In this document: piece after piece, positions 26,400 through 35,223 of the stretch
Layout: every line of letters begins with the position of its first letter
How positions within the stretch are numbered: the stretch's first letter is position 1
DNA from: Thiomicrospira sp. XS5
Lineage (GTDB): Bacteria > Pseudomonadota > Gammaproteobacteria > Thiomicrospirales > Thiomicrospiraceae
Length of the DNA: 64,000 bases
Reading direction: 5' to 3'
NCBI RefSeq assembly: GCF_001507555.1
Contig: NZ_LQBO01000001.1
Coordinates: 806,001-870,000, forward strand
Position numbers and translations under genes: made by a program
The notes under the pieces: generated by a model
Seen by the model: only the letters and a program-made list of their open reading frames with translations
Database searches by the model: none
Told to the model about the DNA's origin: nothing

Positions 26400-27367
26400 T
26401 GGCCCGTGGCGTTGAACATGCACGGCCGCAAAAAGGGTTTGCGCTGCTGACGGTGATGATTGTGGTGGCGTTGATTGCGATTGTCGCGTCCGAATTGATT
26501 TACCGGCAAGGATTGGCGGTGCAGCGCAGTATGAATATGTTGCATCAAACCCAAGCCGCGGCGGTGACCTGGGGATTGGAATCCTGGGTGAAAAAAGGAT
26601 TGTTGTTGGATGCGCGCGCCAATCAGACCGACCATCTTCAGGAAGAATGGGCGCAGCCACTGATGCCGGTGCCGTTTGAGGGCGGCGAAGTGTCCGGGCA
26701 ATTGTTGGATCAGCAGGGGTTGCTGAATCTGAATAATTTGCAGGAAACCGACGAAACGTTACGAAGAAAGTGGCAAAGTGTTTTCGAACGTTACTTTCAG
26801 CTCAAAGAGCTGGACCCGAGTTTGGCGGCGGTGGTGATCGATTGGGTGGATGCCGATAATAATTTGACGCAAAACGGCGCCGAATCCGATTTTTATTTGC
26901 TGAAACAACCGCCTTATCGAACCGCCAACCAAAAGATGGTGTTGGTGGAAGAACTGGGCTTGTTGAAAGGCGTGACCGCAGAGGTAATTGAGCGGGTCAA
27001 ACCGGAGTTGGCGGCCTTGCCGTCATCAACGCCGATCAATATCAATACGGCACCGGAACTGGTGTTACAAGCGCTGGCGGATTGGATGACGCCGGAAATG
27101 GCGACGGCCTGGGCGGTACAGCGAAAGACGCTGCCTGCGGACGATACCGCGGTTTTTCGGGAGTTTTGCGTCGCGCAGGGCGTTTCGCAAGAGCGGGTCA
27201 ATGAAGATTTACCCGATGATTTGATTACCGTGCAGACGGATTATTTTTTACTGAAAGGGTTGGCTGCTTACGGTGCCTCGCAGTGGCATACGGCGGCCTT
27301 GTTTTATCGCAAAGGAACTTCGTACGTGAATTTAGTACAACGTTGGGTGGATGTCGCCGATGACTGA
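26396..27367 (+). CDS. gspK: Minor pseudopilin GspK
   Basis: Largest tip pseudopilin, capping the pseudopilus. The 323-residue precursor has the leader ending QKG and mature start FALLTVMIVVALIAIVASE, which lacks E5 as GspK proteins normally do. Family marks are DWVDADNN (calcium-binding region), LEELGLL-like VEELGLLKGV, and PININTAPELVLQAL. Two ATG codons (26396, 26399) overlap the gspJ stop. It overlaps gspL by 17 bp. Confidence 0.94.
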   Translation: MMARGVEHARPQKGFALLTVMIVVALIAIVASELIYRQGLAVQRSMNMLHQTQAAAVTWGLESWVKKGLLLDARANQTDHLQEEWAQPLMPVPFEGGEVSGQLLDQQGLLNLNNLQETDETLRRKWQSVFERYFQLKELDPSLAAVVIDWVDADNNLTQNGAESDFYLLKQPPYRTANQKMVLVEELGLLKGVTAEVIERVKPELAALPSSTPININTAPELVLQALADWMTPEMATAWAVQRKTLPADDTAVFREFCVAQGVSQERVNEDLPDDLITVQTDYFLLKGLAAYGASQWHTAALFYRKGTSYVNLVQRWVDVADD

Positions 27368-28463
27368 TACGCGTCAAGCCATGATGAATCAGGACGGCCA
27401 GATCGAGGCGATGCAAGACGCGTCTTCGGTGCAATGGGTCTGGGTGCCGACCGAACAGGTGCTGTTTTTGGACGCCAAAGTGCCTGGAAAACGAACGGCG
27501 GATTGGATGCAAGCACTGCCGTATGTGCTGGAAGAGCGTTTGGCACAGCCTGTGGAAACCTTACATTTCGCCGTTTTGCATCGTGAAAACAGCGGTGAAC
27601 GAGCCGGCTGGACACACGTTGCCGTGGTTGAAAAAGACCGTATGCGTCGTTGGCTGGACGAACTGGAAGCCAACGGCCTGGCCAACGCAGAGTTGGTGCC
27701 GGATTGTTTTCGTTTGCCCGTGCAAGGTGAGACACTGGATTTAACCCAAAACGCCCAGGCCTGGTTGATTTGGGAAGATGAGCGCCAGCCGCGTCGTTTG
27801 GTGCGAAACGGGGTTTATTCCGGGTTGGCCGGTGAGGCCGCTTGGCTGGAGCAAGTTTGGGCATTGGCACGCGAGCAGCAGTCCGACTTGCAACAGGAAA
27901 CCTTGTCAAGTCTCCCAGAACCGGACTGGGCGAGCCTCAAGCCTTTCAGCCTGCGTCAGGGCGAATTCCGTACGGCGAGCGACAGCGGGCGCGTCTGGCA
28001 AATCTGGAAATGGCCGATGGTCTTGTTGGTGGCCATTTTCGCCGTCTTGCTGACCGATACCGTATTGAAAACGCAGCGCTTGAACTTGCAAGCGGCGGCC
28101 TATGAACGCCAAACCCTGGCGCTGTTCAAACAACTTTTTCCCGATGTTAAACGCGTGGTGAATATCCGGGCGCAAACCAAAGTGCGCTTAAACCGTGCGG
28201 CCGATGAAGCCGATACCGCCGACTTTACGGCGATGTTACGGTCGGTCGAATCCACGGTGAGACCGCTACTGGATAAGCAAGCCATGCGTTTGCAGGCCCT
28301 GCGTTGGCAAAACCGACAATTGCAATTAACGGTGTCGGCCAAGCAATCGGCGACCCTGCAACAATTGGCGGAGGGTTTGAATCAGCGCTTTCAAGCCGAA
28401 TTTAAATTGTCGCATGCCGCCCCGGATAAAACCGAAGGAGTGATTTATGTTCGCGCGCGTTAA
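27351..28463 (+). CDS. gspL: Type II secretion protein GspL
   Basis: Bitopic inner-membrane protein that recruits GspE and binds GspM. The 370-residue product has an actin-like cytoplasmic domain (1-215, with MQALPYVLEERLAQPVETLHFA), one membrane helix at about 222-240 (WPMVLLVAIFAVLLTDTVL) and a periplasmic ferredoxin-like domain. Either ATG 27351 or ATG 27360 is possible; both lie inside gspK. It contains CCAGGCCTGG at 27755-27764. Confidence 0.92.
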   Translation: MSPMTDTRQAMMNQDGQIEAMQDASSVQWVWVPTEQVLFLDAKVPGKRTADWMQALPYVLEERLAQPVETLHFAVLHRENSGERAGWTHVAVVEKDRMRRWLDELEANGLANAELVPDCFRLPVQGETLDLTQNAQAWLIWEDERQPRRLVRNGVYSGLAGEAAWLEQVWALAREQQSDLQQETLSSLPEPDWASLKPFSLRQGEFRTASDSGRVWQIWKWPMVLLVAIFAVLLTDTVLKTQRLNLQAAAYERQTLALFKQLFPDVKRVVNIRAQTKVRLNRAADEADTADFTAMLRSVESTVRPLLDKQAMRLQALRWQNRQLQLTVSAKQSATLQQLAEGLNQRFQAEFKLSHAAPDKTEGVIYVRAR

Positions 28464-28983
28464 CCAGTGGTGCTTGGATCGTTTGCCCCCGGCCTGGTTG
28501 CAGGCCTGGCGGAATTTATCGGAACGGGACCGAAAGTCCATTCAATGGTTAGGTGCGGTTGTCGGGTTGGCCTTCATTTACTTTTTGGTTTGGTCGCCGG
28601 TGTCCGGCGGGCTGGACAATGCGCAAAATCGTTTGGACCGTGCGCAATCGGAATGGCAATGGTTGAATGCTCAGTTGCCGAAGCTGGAAAATCAACCGGC
28701 CGCTCCCGCCACGGTGTTGCTGGATTCGCAGTCGCGTTTGACGGCTTATGTGCAGCAGAAACTGCGTGCCCATCAGATTTTTTCGCAACTGTCGGAAATC
28801 GCGCCAATCAATAAACGCAATCGTGCCGGTATCGAAGTGCGCTTCGATTCGGTCAAAGCGCCACATTTTTTCGCCTGGTTGTCGGAAATGGAACAGGAAG
28901 GGGTGTTGGTTAAAACACTTGAGGTGAAGCCATTGAAACCCGGGTTGATTCAAGCCAAGGCCGAGTTTGAGGTGGCGTCGTGA
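28447..28983 (+). CDS. gspM: Type II secretion protein GspM
   Basis: Inner-membrane partner of GspL. The 178-residue product has a short cytoplasmic segment (WRNLSERDRKSIQWLGAVVG begins it), one membrane helix at about 34-54 (AVVGLAFIYFLVWSPV), and a periplasmic coiled-coil/ferredoxin-like domain. It overlaps gspL by 17 bp with GGAG before the ATG, and overlaps gspN by 4 bp. CAGGCCTGG occurs at 28501. Confidence 0.9.
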   Translation: MFARVNQWCLDRLPPAWLQAWRNLSERDRKSIQWLGAVVGLAFIYFLVWSPVSGGLDNAQNRLDRAQSEWQWLNAQLPKLENQPAAPATVLLDSQSRLTAYVQQKLRAHQIFSQLSEIAPINKRNRAGIEVRFDSVKAPHFFAWLSEMEQEGVLVKTLEVKPLKPGLIQAKAEFEVAS

Positions 28984-29744
28984 AGCGCATTTTGTTCATC
29001 GGCGTTTTCATGGTGGTATTGGCGGTCTCTTTTCTCTGGCATTTGCCCGCCGGCTGGGTGTGGCAACAGGTGCATGCGACGCGGGCTTTGCCGCCCAATC
29101 TTCAGGTAACGGACTTGGACGGCGTTTGGTGGCAAGGCTCTGCGCGAGTGAGTTGGCGCCAGGGCAATGAAACGTTGGCGCTTGGAAATTGGCAGTGGGC
29201 CTGGCGACCGTCGGCTTTATTTTCCGGGCAGGTCGGTTTGGATGTGGTTTGGGCGCCGGTGAAACAGTCGGTTTCCGCCACGGTGCTTTGGGATGGAGAG
29301 CAGTTGACGCTGGATGCTTTGTCGGGTCGTCTAGGCGTTGCGGATTTTGCCGGCGTGGTACCGAAAGTGGGGCCTTTATTGGTGGATGCTGGCGGTGAGA
29401 TTGTCTTGAATAAGATGGCGGCGGAAATTGCCATTAATCGCCAGGCCTGGCCGAAAACCATTAACGGGGATGTGTCCGTTCGAAACCTGCAAGTGCTGGG
29501 TGTGAACGTACCGTCATTAAAGATTCATCCTTCCATGGCGCAAAAACAAGTACGCTTTGATTTAACGGGCGGTGGTGACGGTTGGCGGCTTTCTGGACAA
29601 ACGGAATTGAACCTGAATCACACTTATCGTTCGCAATTGAAAATAGAAGCGGAGGCGGCAGAGCGTATGCCATCTTGGGTCAGCATGGTGTTGCCGGTGA
29701 AAAGCCCGGTATTGGCGGAGTCGGATCAGTCGGGACGTTGGTAA
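28980..29744 (+). CDS. gspN: Type II secretion protein GspN
   Basis: Membrane-anchored periplasmic protein found in a subset of T2SS operons. The 254-residue product has an N-terminal membrane helix (ILFIGVFMVVLAVSFLWHLPAG). The periplasmic part contains VTDLDGVWWQGSARV, LGNWQWAWRPSALFSGQ and repeated beta strands, as in GspN. The start is a GTG overlapping the gspM stop (GTGA). The stop codon overlaps the ATG of the protease gene (TAATG), joining it to the operon. A CCAGGCCTGG site lies at 29441-29450. Confidence 0.9.
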   Translation: MKRILFIGVFMVVLAVSFLWHLPAGWVWQQVHATRALPPNLQVTDLDGVWWQGSARVSWRQGNETLALGNWQWAWRPSALFSGQVGLDVVWAPVKQSVSATVLWDGEQLTLDALSGRLGVADFAGVVPKVGPLLVDAGGEIVLNKMAAEIAINRQAWPKTINGDVSVRNLQVLGVNVPSLKIHPSMAQKQVRFDLTGGGDGWRLSGQTELNLNHTYRSQLKIEAEAAERMPSWVSMVLPVKSPVLAESDQSGRW

Positions 29745-31606
29745 TGAAAAATTGTTTAAGGTTTCGGTTTGTGGCCGTGGCAGGCCTGGTTGGATTTTTA
29801 ACCGCCTGTGGCGGTGGTGGCGGAGGCAGTTCCAGCAGTGAAGTGGTTCAAGCGGAAGACGCTGCCATTAATGACGCGTTTATCAATGAACAATGGTATT
29901 TGAATAATATCGGCCAATCCGCTTTGACATCAAGCGGGCTGGGCGGCGTGACCGGTGAAGATATCCGTGCTTTCAGCAGTACCTTTTTGAGTCCGGAAAA
30001 TTATGCAAAAGGCTACAAAGGAACCGGCGTTGAGATTGCGATTGTCGATACCGGTTTGGAAATTCGCCATGAAGATTTGGCCGAAAATGTAGTAGCTGAG
30101 GGGTCCTATAATTTTATCAATGGCAGTAATGATCCTACAAATACCGTAACCAATGGTGACCATGGTACCAGTGTGGCCGGGTTAGCGGCCGGGCGAGGTG
30201 GAAATGATATTGGTATTTGGGGAGTAGCGCCAAGAGCTATGTTAAGAGGATTTAATTTAATCGCATCGAATCAAGATTTGTCTCAGGAATTAGCATCCCT
30301 TGGGTATCAGGAAGCCGTTGACGGCTTTTTAGGACTCGAAAATGTAACCGTGAGTGTTTTTAATAAAAGTTATGGTACTAATCCGGTGGTCGTTCCGCGC
30401 TTGGATGACTCTTATCCAAGCTCTGCCGGAGCTCAAGTCGGTGCGGTGATGGATGCCATGGAATGGGGAACGGAGCATTTACGTAATGGTAAAGGGGCGA
30501 TTTATATTAAAGCGGGTGGCAATGAATATCATGAAATGCCAAAGGAAAGTAATCTAGCTTCAGGTTGGTGCAGTATAGCGAATGAATATGAAGTCACGTG
30601 TTATAACCTGAATCAAGAAACGGAAAACAATTCACCTTACCAAATAGTCGTTGGGGCCTTTAATGCTGCCGGTGTTCGTTCTTCTTACAGCAATACGGGT
30701 TCTGCAATCTGGCTGTCGGCCCCAGGAGGGGAGTATGGCTTTGATGCACCGGCTTTAATGACTACGGACCAAAGTGGCTGTGATGCGGGGTATAGTCAAA
30801 CATTTGTTGCAAGTACTTCTTTTAATCGTGGAGCAACTGGTTCGGGAAATGAGTTGTGTAATTATTATTCTAGCTTTAATGGAACATCTTCTGCTACGCC
30901 AATTGTAAGTGGTGTTGTGGCTTTATTATTGGAAGCGAATTCAGATTTGACTTGGCGGGATGTCAAGCATATTTTAGCCGCCACGGCGCGTCAAATAGAC
31001 CCAAGCTTGGAAGCGAATAACTTAAGTTTGGGTAATGTCCAAATTGTCGTTGAACAGGGTTGGGTGGAAAATGCCGCTGGTTATCATTTCAGTAACGCCT
31101 ATGGCTTTGGCGCGGTCAATGTGCGAGAGGCTATGCAAATGGCACTGGATTGGAAATCTGTTCAAACACATCTACCGGATATGGTTATCGAGACCTTGCC
31201 AAACCAGACGCTTGATTCGGAGAATACAATCCCAAGTGGTAGTCCGTTAGGTCTTGTCAAAAAACAAAATGTGACATCGAGTATGATTGTTGAAAGTATT
31301 CAATTGAGATTGAATATTTCGGCAACGAGCTATGGTGCTTATCCGAATATTGATCCAAGTGATTATTTGATTGAACTGACGTCACCATCTGGAACACGTT
31401 CTATTTTACTGACGCCTTTTAATGCTTATCAATCGGGACATGATATGGAAGGCATTCTATTAACGTCCAATGCATTTTACGGAGAACTGGCTAATGGGGA
31501 GTGGACGCTGAAAGTTATTGATATGGATAATGGAACCAACAACCGAATTTACCATGGGGGAGAAGGCCAATTAGATGATTTCCAGTTCACGCTGTATGGC
31601 CATTAA
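29744..31606 (+). CDS. Lipoprotein subtilisin-like protease (S8) with P domain, likely T2SS substrate
   Basis: A 620-residue secreted serine protease. The signal peptide ends in a lipobox (LTAC, C22), followed by a glycine/serine linker, so it should be lipid-anchored. The catalytic triad is D102 (IVDTGLE), H140 (GDHGTSVAG) and S382 (GTSSATP). The last 120 residues form a P/Homo B domain (VESIQLRLNI, LIELTSPSGTRS, NGEWTLKVID) as in proprotein convertases. Unlike most subtilases it has no N-terminal propeptide: the mature opening FINEQWYLNNIGQ starts right after the linker. It is translationally coupled to gspN and so is the best candidate substrate of this T2SS. The frame is open upstream to 29582 inside gspN, but only ATG 29744 gives a signal peptide. 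The central part is more AT-rich than the gsp genes. Confidence 0.93.
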   Translation: MKNCLRFRFVAVAGLVGFLTACGGGGGGSSSSEVVQAEDAAINDAFINEQWYLNNIGQSALTSSGLGGVTGEDIRAFSSTFLSPENYAKGYKGTGVEIAIVDTGLEIRHEDLAENVVAEGSYNFINGSNDPTNTVTNGDHGTSVAGLAAGRGGNDIGIWGVAPRAMLRGFNLIASNQDLSQELASLGYQEAVDGFLGLENVTVSVFNKSYGTNPVVVPRLDDSYPSSAGAQVGAVMDAMEWGTEHLRNGKGAIYIKAGGNEYHEMPKESNLASGWCSIANEYEVTCYNLNQETENNSPYQIVVGAFNAAGVRSSYSNTGSAIWLSAPGGEYGFDAPALMTTDQSGCDAGYSQTFVASTSFNRGATGSGNELCNYYSSFNGTSSATPIVSGVVALLLEANSDLTWRDVKHILAATARQIDPSLEANNLSLGNVQIVVEQGWVENAAGYHFSNAYGFGAVNVREAMQMALDWKSVQTHLPDMVIETLPNQTLDSENTIPSGSPLGLVKKQNVTSSMIVESIQLRLNISATSYGAYPNIDPSDYLIELTSPSGTRSILLTPFNAYQSGHDMEGILLTSNAFYGELANGEWTLKVIDMDNGTNNRIYHGGEGQLDDFQFTLYGH

Positions 31607-31627
31607 TAATAATGTAAGGAGTGGGAA

Positions 31628-32179
31628 ATGCAAAAATGGTGGGTAGCAATGGCGGTCGTCATTATGGTTCCAAATGCACAGGCATTTACGGAGGCGTGTC
31701 AGTTGGTGGCGCAGATGGCGGGGCCGGATTATCAGACCAAGCCAAAGCGTTTCGGCTCCCTGACGGCGCCGGAAGACATGCCGAAGTCGGTTGAGGCGTC
31801 TTTCATTGAGCGCAATGGCGGTTGGTTTATTTATCAAGCCTCAAAAGATTGGTTTGATGTGGATCACTGCGGGCCTAAAGCGCAAACGGTCGGCACGACG
31901 ACCTATGAGTTTGTGCCGGTGTTGTTGAATCGCCGCACGGGCTCGAATGCCGTGGTGAATGGCGTGTTTTTGATTAAAACCTATCGGGAGCGACATTTGG
32001 ATGAAATTGCCGGGCGCTATGGTTTTAAAATGGTTTCCACCTTGCCCAATCGTTTTACGGCGGTGTTTGATGTGAAGCCGCAAGTCTCTTATGACAAACT
32101 GATTGAAACCCTCGACCGTGACCGGGATATCGAATTTGCGGTGCCGTTGTTGAGCGAGCCTCGGTATCGCCCGCGTTAA
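31628..32179 (+). CDS. Secreted protein resembling a free-standing subtilase propeptide
   Basis: A 183-residue protein with a signal peptide (WWVAMAVVIMVPNAQA, cleavage near residue 19). The C-terminal 60 residues (YGFKMVSTLPNRFTAVFD, then KLIETLDRDRDIEFAVPLL) look like the I9/fervidolysin-type propeptide of S8 proteases, which ends with a phrase such as DIEYAEPN. It follows the protease gene by 21 bp behind AAGGAG. Since the protease itself lacks a propeptide, this product could act in trans as its folding chaperone or inhibitor. That function is inference. Two cysteines (EACQLV, DHCGPK) may pair in the periplasm. Confidence 0.65.
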   Translation: MQKWWVAMAVVIMVPNAQAFTEACQLVAQMAGPDYQTKPKRFGSLTAPEDMPKSVEASFIERNGGWFIYQASKDWFDVDHCGPKAQTVGTTTYEFVPVLLNRRTGSNAVVNGVFLIKTYRERHLDEIAGRYGFKMVSTLPNRFTAVFDVKPQVSYDKLIETLDRDRDIEFAVPLLSEPRYRPR

Positions 32180-32196
32180 ACGGGCAATACCGAATC

Positions 32197-32215
32197 CGCC
32201 CAGGCCTGGGCGTTT
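32197..32215. terminator. Bidirectional palindromic terminator
   Basis: Perfect palindrome CGCCCAGGCCTGGGCG followed by TTTT, between the convergent protease/propeptide unit and the permease gene. It contains CCAGGCCTGG at 32200-32209 and shares 17 bases, CCAGGCCTGGGCGTTTT, with sites at 40132, 55568 and 55691. Confidence 0.75.
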
Positions 32216-32235
32216 TGGGTGTAAAGGCTTTGCGG

Positions 32236-33522
32236 TTACAGAACGAACGTCAAGCCGCTGATCAAAGCGATAATGAAAATGCCGAGGTTCAGATCGGCGA
32301 ACTCCCGTTTCACTAATTTCAGTGCCACATACACCAAAAAACCGGCGGCAATCCCGGTGGTGATGGAATAGGTCAGCGGCATCAGCAGGACGATCAGGAA
32401 AATGGCCGCATTGGTCGCCAGATCACTTTCTTGGAATGCGACTTTGCGCAACTCGCCGAACATCAGAATCCCCACAATCACCAGAATCGGATAGATGGCG
32501 TTTTCCGGTAAGGCCTGAAACAACGGCAACATAAAGAGCGTCAAAATAAACAGCCCGGCGGTGACGACGGCGGTCAACCCGGTGCGCCCGCCTTGTTCCA
32601 CCCCGGCGGCGGATTCGATAAAGGCGGCAATCGGGGTGACGCCGAGCAAACTGCTGCCTGTGGTGGCTATCGCATCGGTTTTCAAGGTTTTTTCCAGCGA
32701 GGCATCGTTTTTGGTTTGTTCCTGAAACAGATGGGCTCGGGTACCGATGCCGGTTAGACTGCCGAGGGTGTCGAACATGGTGGTGATGAGAAAAATCAGT
32801 ATCACCGGCAGTAACGACAATGAAAACGCCGAGACGATGTCCAGCTCAAATGCGATGGGTTCAATCGAGGACGGCCAGCTGAATAAGGTGGTCGGTGTTT
32901 CGGCAATGCCGACAGTCCAGCCGACAATTGACGTGATGACAATGGAAAATACAAAGGCGCCGGTGACTTTATAGGCGTACAACACCAACGCCACGAAAAA
33001 ACCGAAAATGCCCAGCAACACCGCGGGAGAGGAAAAGTCGCCTAATGTGACCAGAGTGGCATCGCTGTTGGTGATGATGCCCATCTGTTCCAAGCCGATA
33101 AACGCGATGAAACCACCGATGCCCGCACTGATGGCGCGCCGTAAATCGATGGGAATCGAATACATGATCCAGGCACGGAAAGGCGTGAACGACAGAATGA
33201 TAAACAGCACGCCGGACAGAAACACCACGCCCAAGGCCGTTTGCCAGGGAATTTGCATGCCCAGTACCAAACCATAAGCGAAATAGGCATTCAGTCCCAT
33301 GCCGACACTCATGGCAATCGGGGTGTTGGACCAAAGGCCGTTCATCAGGGTCGCGAGAATGGTGATGAGCGCGGTAGCGGTGATGACGGCTTCCATTGGC
33401 AAACCGGCGGCACTGAGAATGTAGCCGTTCACCGGTACGATGTAGAGCATGGTCAGAAAGGTGGTGAGCCCGGCGATGAATTCGGTGCGGACAGTGGTGT
33501 TGTGCTGTTGCAGGTGAAACAT
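32236..33522 (-). CDS. AzgA-type purine (guanine/hypoxanthine) permease, NCS2 superfamily
   Basis: An inner-membrane nucleobase:proton symporter of 428 residues with about 12-14 hydrophobic helices. The AzgA signature is clear: TEFIAGLTTFLTMLYIVPVN at the N-terminus, then MSVGMGLNAYFAYG in the substrate region, and TTMFDTLGSLTGIG. This subfamily carries hypoxanthine, guanine or adenine rather than uracil or xanthine. It is a separate unit from ubiB (51-bp gap). No purine riboswitch is visible in that short gap. Confidence 0.9.
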   Translation of the reverse strand: MFHLQQHNTTVRTEFIAGLTTFLTMLYIVPVNGYILSAAGLPMEAVITATALITILATLMNGLWSNTPIAMSVGMGLNAYFAYGLVLGMQIPWQTALGVVFLSGVLFIILSFTPFRAWIMYSIPIDLRRAISAGIGGFIAFIGLEQMGIITNSDATLVTLGDFSSPAVLLGIFGFFVALVLYAYKVTGAFVFSIVITSIVGWTVGIAETPTTLFSWPSSIEPIAFELDIVSAFSLSLLPVILIFLITTMFDTLGSLTGIGTRAHLFQEQTKNDASLEKTLKTDAIATTGSSLLGVTPIAAFIESAAGVEQGGRTGLTAVVTAGLFILTLFMLPLFQALPENAIYPILVIVGILMFGELRKVAFQESDLATNAAIFLIVLLMPLTYSITTGIAAGFLVYVALKLVKREFADLNLGIFIIALISGLTFVL

Positions 33523-33573
33523 CGTGTGCCCTCCGTTAGCGAAAACGCCTTAACTAAATTGTGTACTGATGGT

Positions 33574-35223
33574 TCAGGTCTTTTTCAAAATCAGGTAAAG
33601 TCCCGTCAAGCCGAATAAGGCTTGTAACCAAGGCAACCAGGCCGGATTCAACCAACCAAATTGCGCCAAAACCGCCGGGAAAACCGCAGGAATCAACAAG
33701 AGGGCGCCGATAAAGCGGTTGCGTTGCGCTTTGCTTTGTTTGGCCATTTGCTGTTCCAGCTGTTCAATCTGTTTGGACTGCTGATTGAAGTCGGCTTGCG
33801 ACAGTTTTTGCAGGCTGTTGTGCAGCAGGCCGGGCAGATGCGGGGCTTGTTCAATCCAGTAAGGCAGATTGGCTTGGGTGTTTTTAACTAGGCTTTTCAG
33901 ACCGACGCGCTCTTGCATCCAATCTTCCAGAAACGGTTTGGCGGTGTCCCACAAGTCGAGCTCGTCGTCGAGTTGGCGCCCCAAGCCCTCGATGTTCAAT
34001 AGGGTCTTCTGTAACAGCACCAATTGCGGTTGCACTTCCATGCCGAAGCGGCGTGCGGTCTGGAACAGACGCATCAGGAACAAGCCGAATGAAATCTCTT
34101 TTAGAGGGCGGTCCCAAATCGGCTCGCAGACCGAACGAATCGCCGACTCCAGTTCGTTGACGCGGGTATCCGCGGGCACCCATTCCGACTCGATGTGCAG
34201 TTCCGACACCCGTAGGTAATCGCGGTTGAAGAACGCTAGGAAGTTTTCGGCCAGATAGCGCTGGTCTTCCGGGTTTAAGGTGCCCATGATGCCGAAATCG
34301 ATGGCCGCATAACGGCCGTCGGGCAAGACGAAAATATTGCCGGGGTGCATGTCGGCGTGGAAGAAGTTGTGTTTGAACACCTGGGTGAAAAAGATGGTGA
34401 CGCCTTTGGCGGACAAGTCGGTCAGGTCGATTCCGGCTTCAATCAACTGGTCGACTTCGGAAATGCGGATGCCGCGGATGCGTTCCATGGTCATGACGTT
34501 GTCGTTGGTGTGCGACCAGTAAACCTCGGGGACATAGAGGAGGTCGGAATTTTCGAAGTTACGGCGCAGCTGCGAGGCATTGGAAGCTTCGCGCATCATG
34601 TCCAGTTCGTCGAGAATGGTTTTCTCGAATTCTTCAACCACTTCCACCGGGTGCAGACGCTTGGTTTCCTTGGCCGCGGCTTCCAGCAAACCGGCCAGGG
34701 ATTTCATAATGGCGACGTCTTGTTCGATGACGGGTTTGATGTCCGGACGGACGACCTTGACGACCACTTCGGTGCCGTCGTAGAGGCTGGCCGCGTGCAC
34801 CTGCGCGATGGAGGCTGAGGCCATCGGTTTGGGGTCGAAACTGGCGTAAGCCTCTTCAATGGAGCGTTTCAAACCGCGTTCGATGATGGCGATAGAATGC
34901 TGTTCGTCGAAAGGCGGGCAATCGTCTTGCAATTTACGCAGCTCGGCACCGATGTCTTCCGGCAGTAAATCCTTTCGGGTGGACAGCGCCTGCCCCAGTT
35001 TGATGAAAATCGGCCCGAGTTCCTCCAGCGCCAAACGGATGCGCTCGCCGCGAGAGCCCTTCGACGAAGGTCGCCAGTTCCACGGCAGCAGTTTATTCAG
35101 CAGCAATAGCCAAGCGTATTTGCTGTGGCTGAGCACCATTTTGTCGATTTGGTAATGGGTCAATACTCGGTTGATGCGAATCAAACGCGCCACTTGGCGC
35201 AACGGGCGTTGGAAGAAATTCAT
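33574..35223 (-). CDS. ubiB: Ubiquinone biosynthesis kinase-like protein UbiB
   Basis: An atypical protein-kinase-like ATPase needed for ubiquinone synthesis, anchored in the inner membrane. The 549-residue product has the invariant KxGQ motif (FIKLGQALSTR), the alanine-rich loop ASIAQVHAA, the catalytic-loop HADMHPGNIF and DFGIMG metal motif. Two C-terminal membrane helices end at LILKKT. It overlaps ubiJ by 4 bp, and the order ubiE-ubiJ-ubiB is standard. Confidence 0.96.
   Translation of the reverse strand: MNFFQRPLRQVARLIRINRVLTHYQIDKMVLSHSKYAWLLLLNKLLPWNWRPSSKGSRGERIRLALEELGPIFIKLGQALSTRKDLLPEDIGAELRKLQDDCPPFDEQHSIAIIERGLKRSIEEAYASFDPKPMASASIAQVHAASLYDGTEVVVKVVRPDIKPVIEQDVAIMKSLAGLLEAAAKETKRLHPVEVVEEFEKTILDELDMMREASNASQLRRNFENSDLLYVPEVYWSHTNDNVMTMERIRGIRISEVDQLIEAGIDLTDLSAKGVTIFFTQVFKHNFFHADMHPGNIFVLPDGRYAAIDFGIMGTLNPEDQRYLAENFLAFFNRDYLRVSELHIESEWVPADTRVNELESAIRSVCEPIWDRPLKEISFGLFLMRLFQTARRFGMEVQPQLVLLQKTLLNIEGLGRQLDDELDLWDTAKPFLEDWMQERVGLKSLVKNTQANLPYWIEQAPHLPGLLHNSLQKLSQADFNQQSKQIEQLEQQMAKQSKAQRNRFIGALLLIPAVFPAVLAQFGWLNPAWLPWLQALFGLTGLYLILKKT

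Noticed and set aside
28467-28814. Frames of 80-115 codons overlapping gspL-gspN
   Set aside because: They lie in GC-rich genes of known family in another frame and show low-complexity composition typical of shadows.
33523-33573. Purine riboswitch before the AzgA-type permease
   Set aside because: The gap to ubiB is only 51 bp and shows no riboswitch core.
33241-33618. Plus-strand frame opposite the purine permease start
   Set aside because: Antisense shadow of a clear membrane transporter gene, with no start signal.
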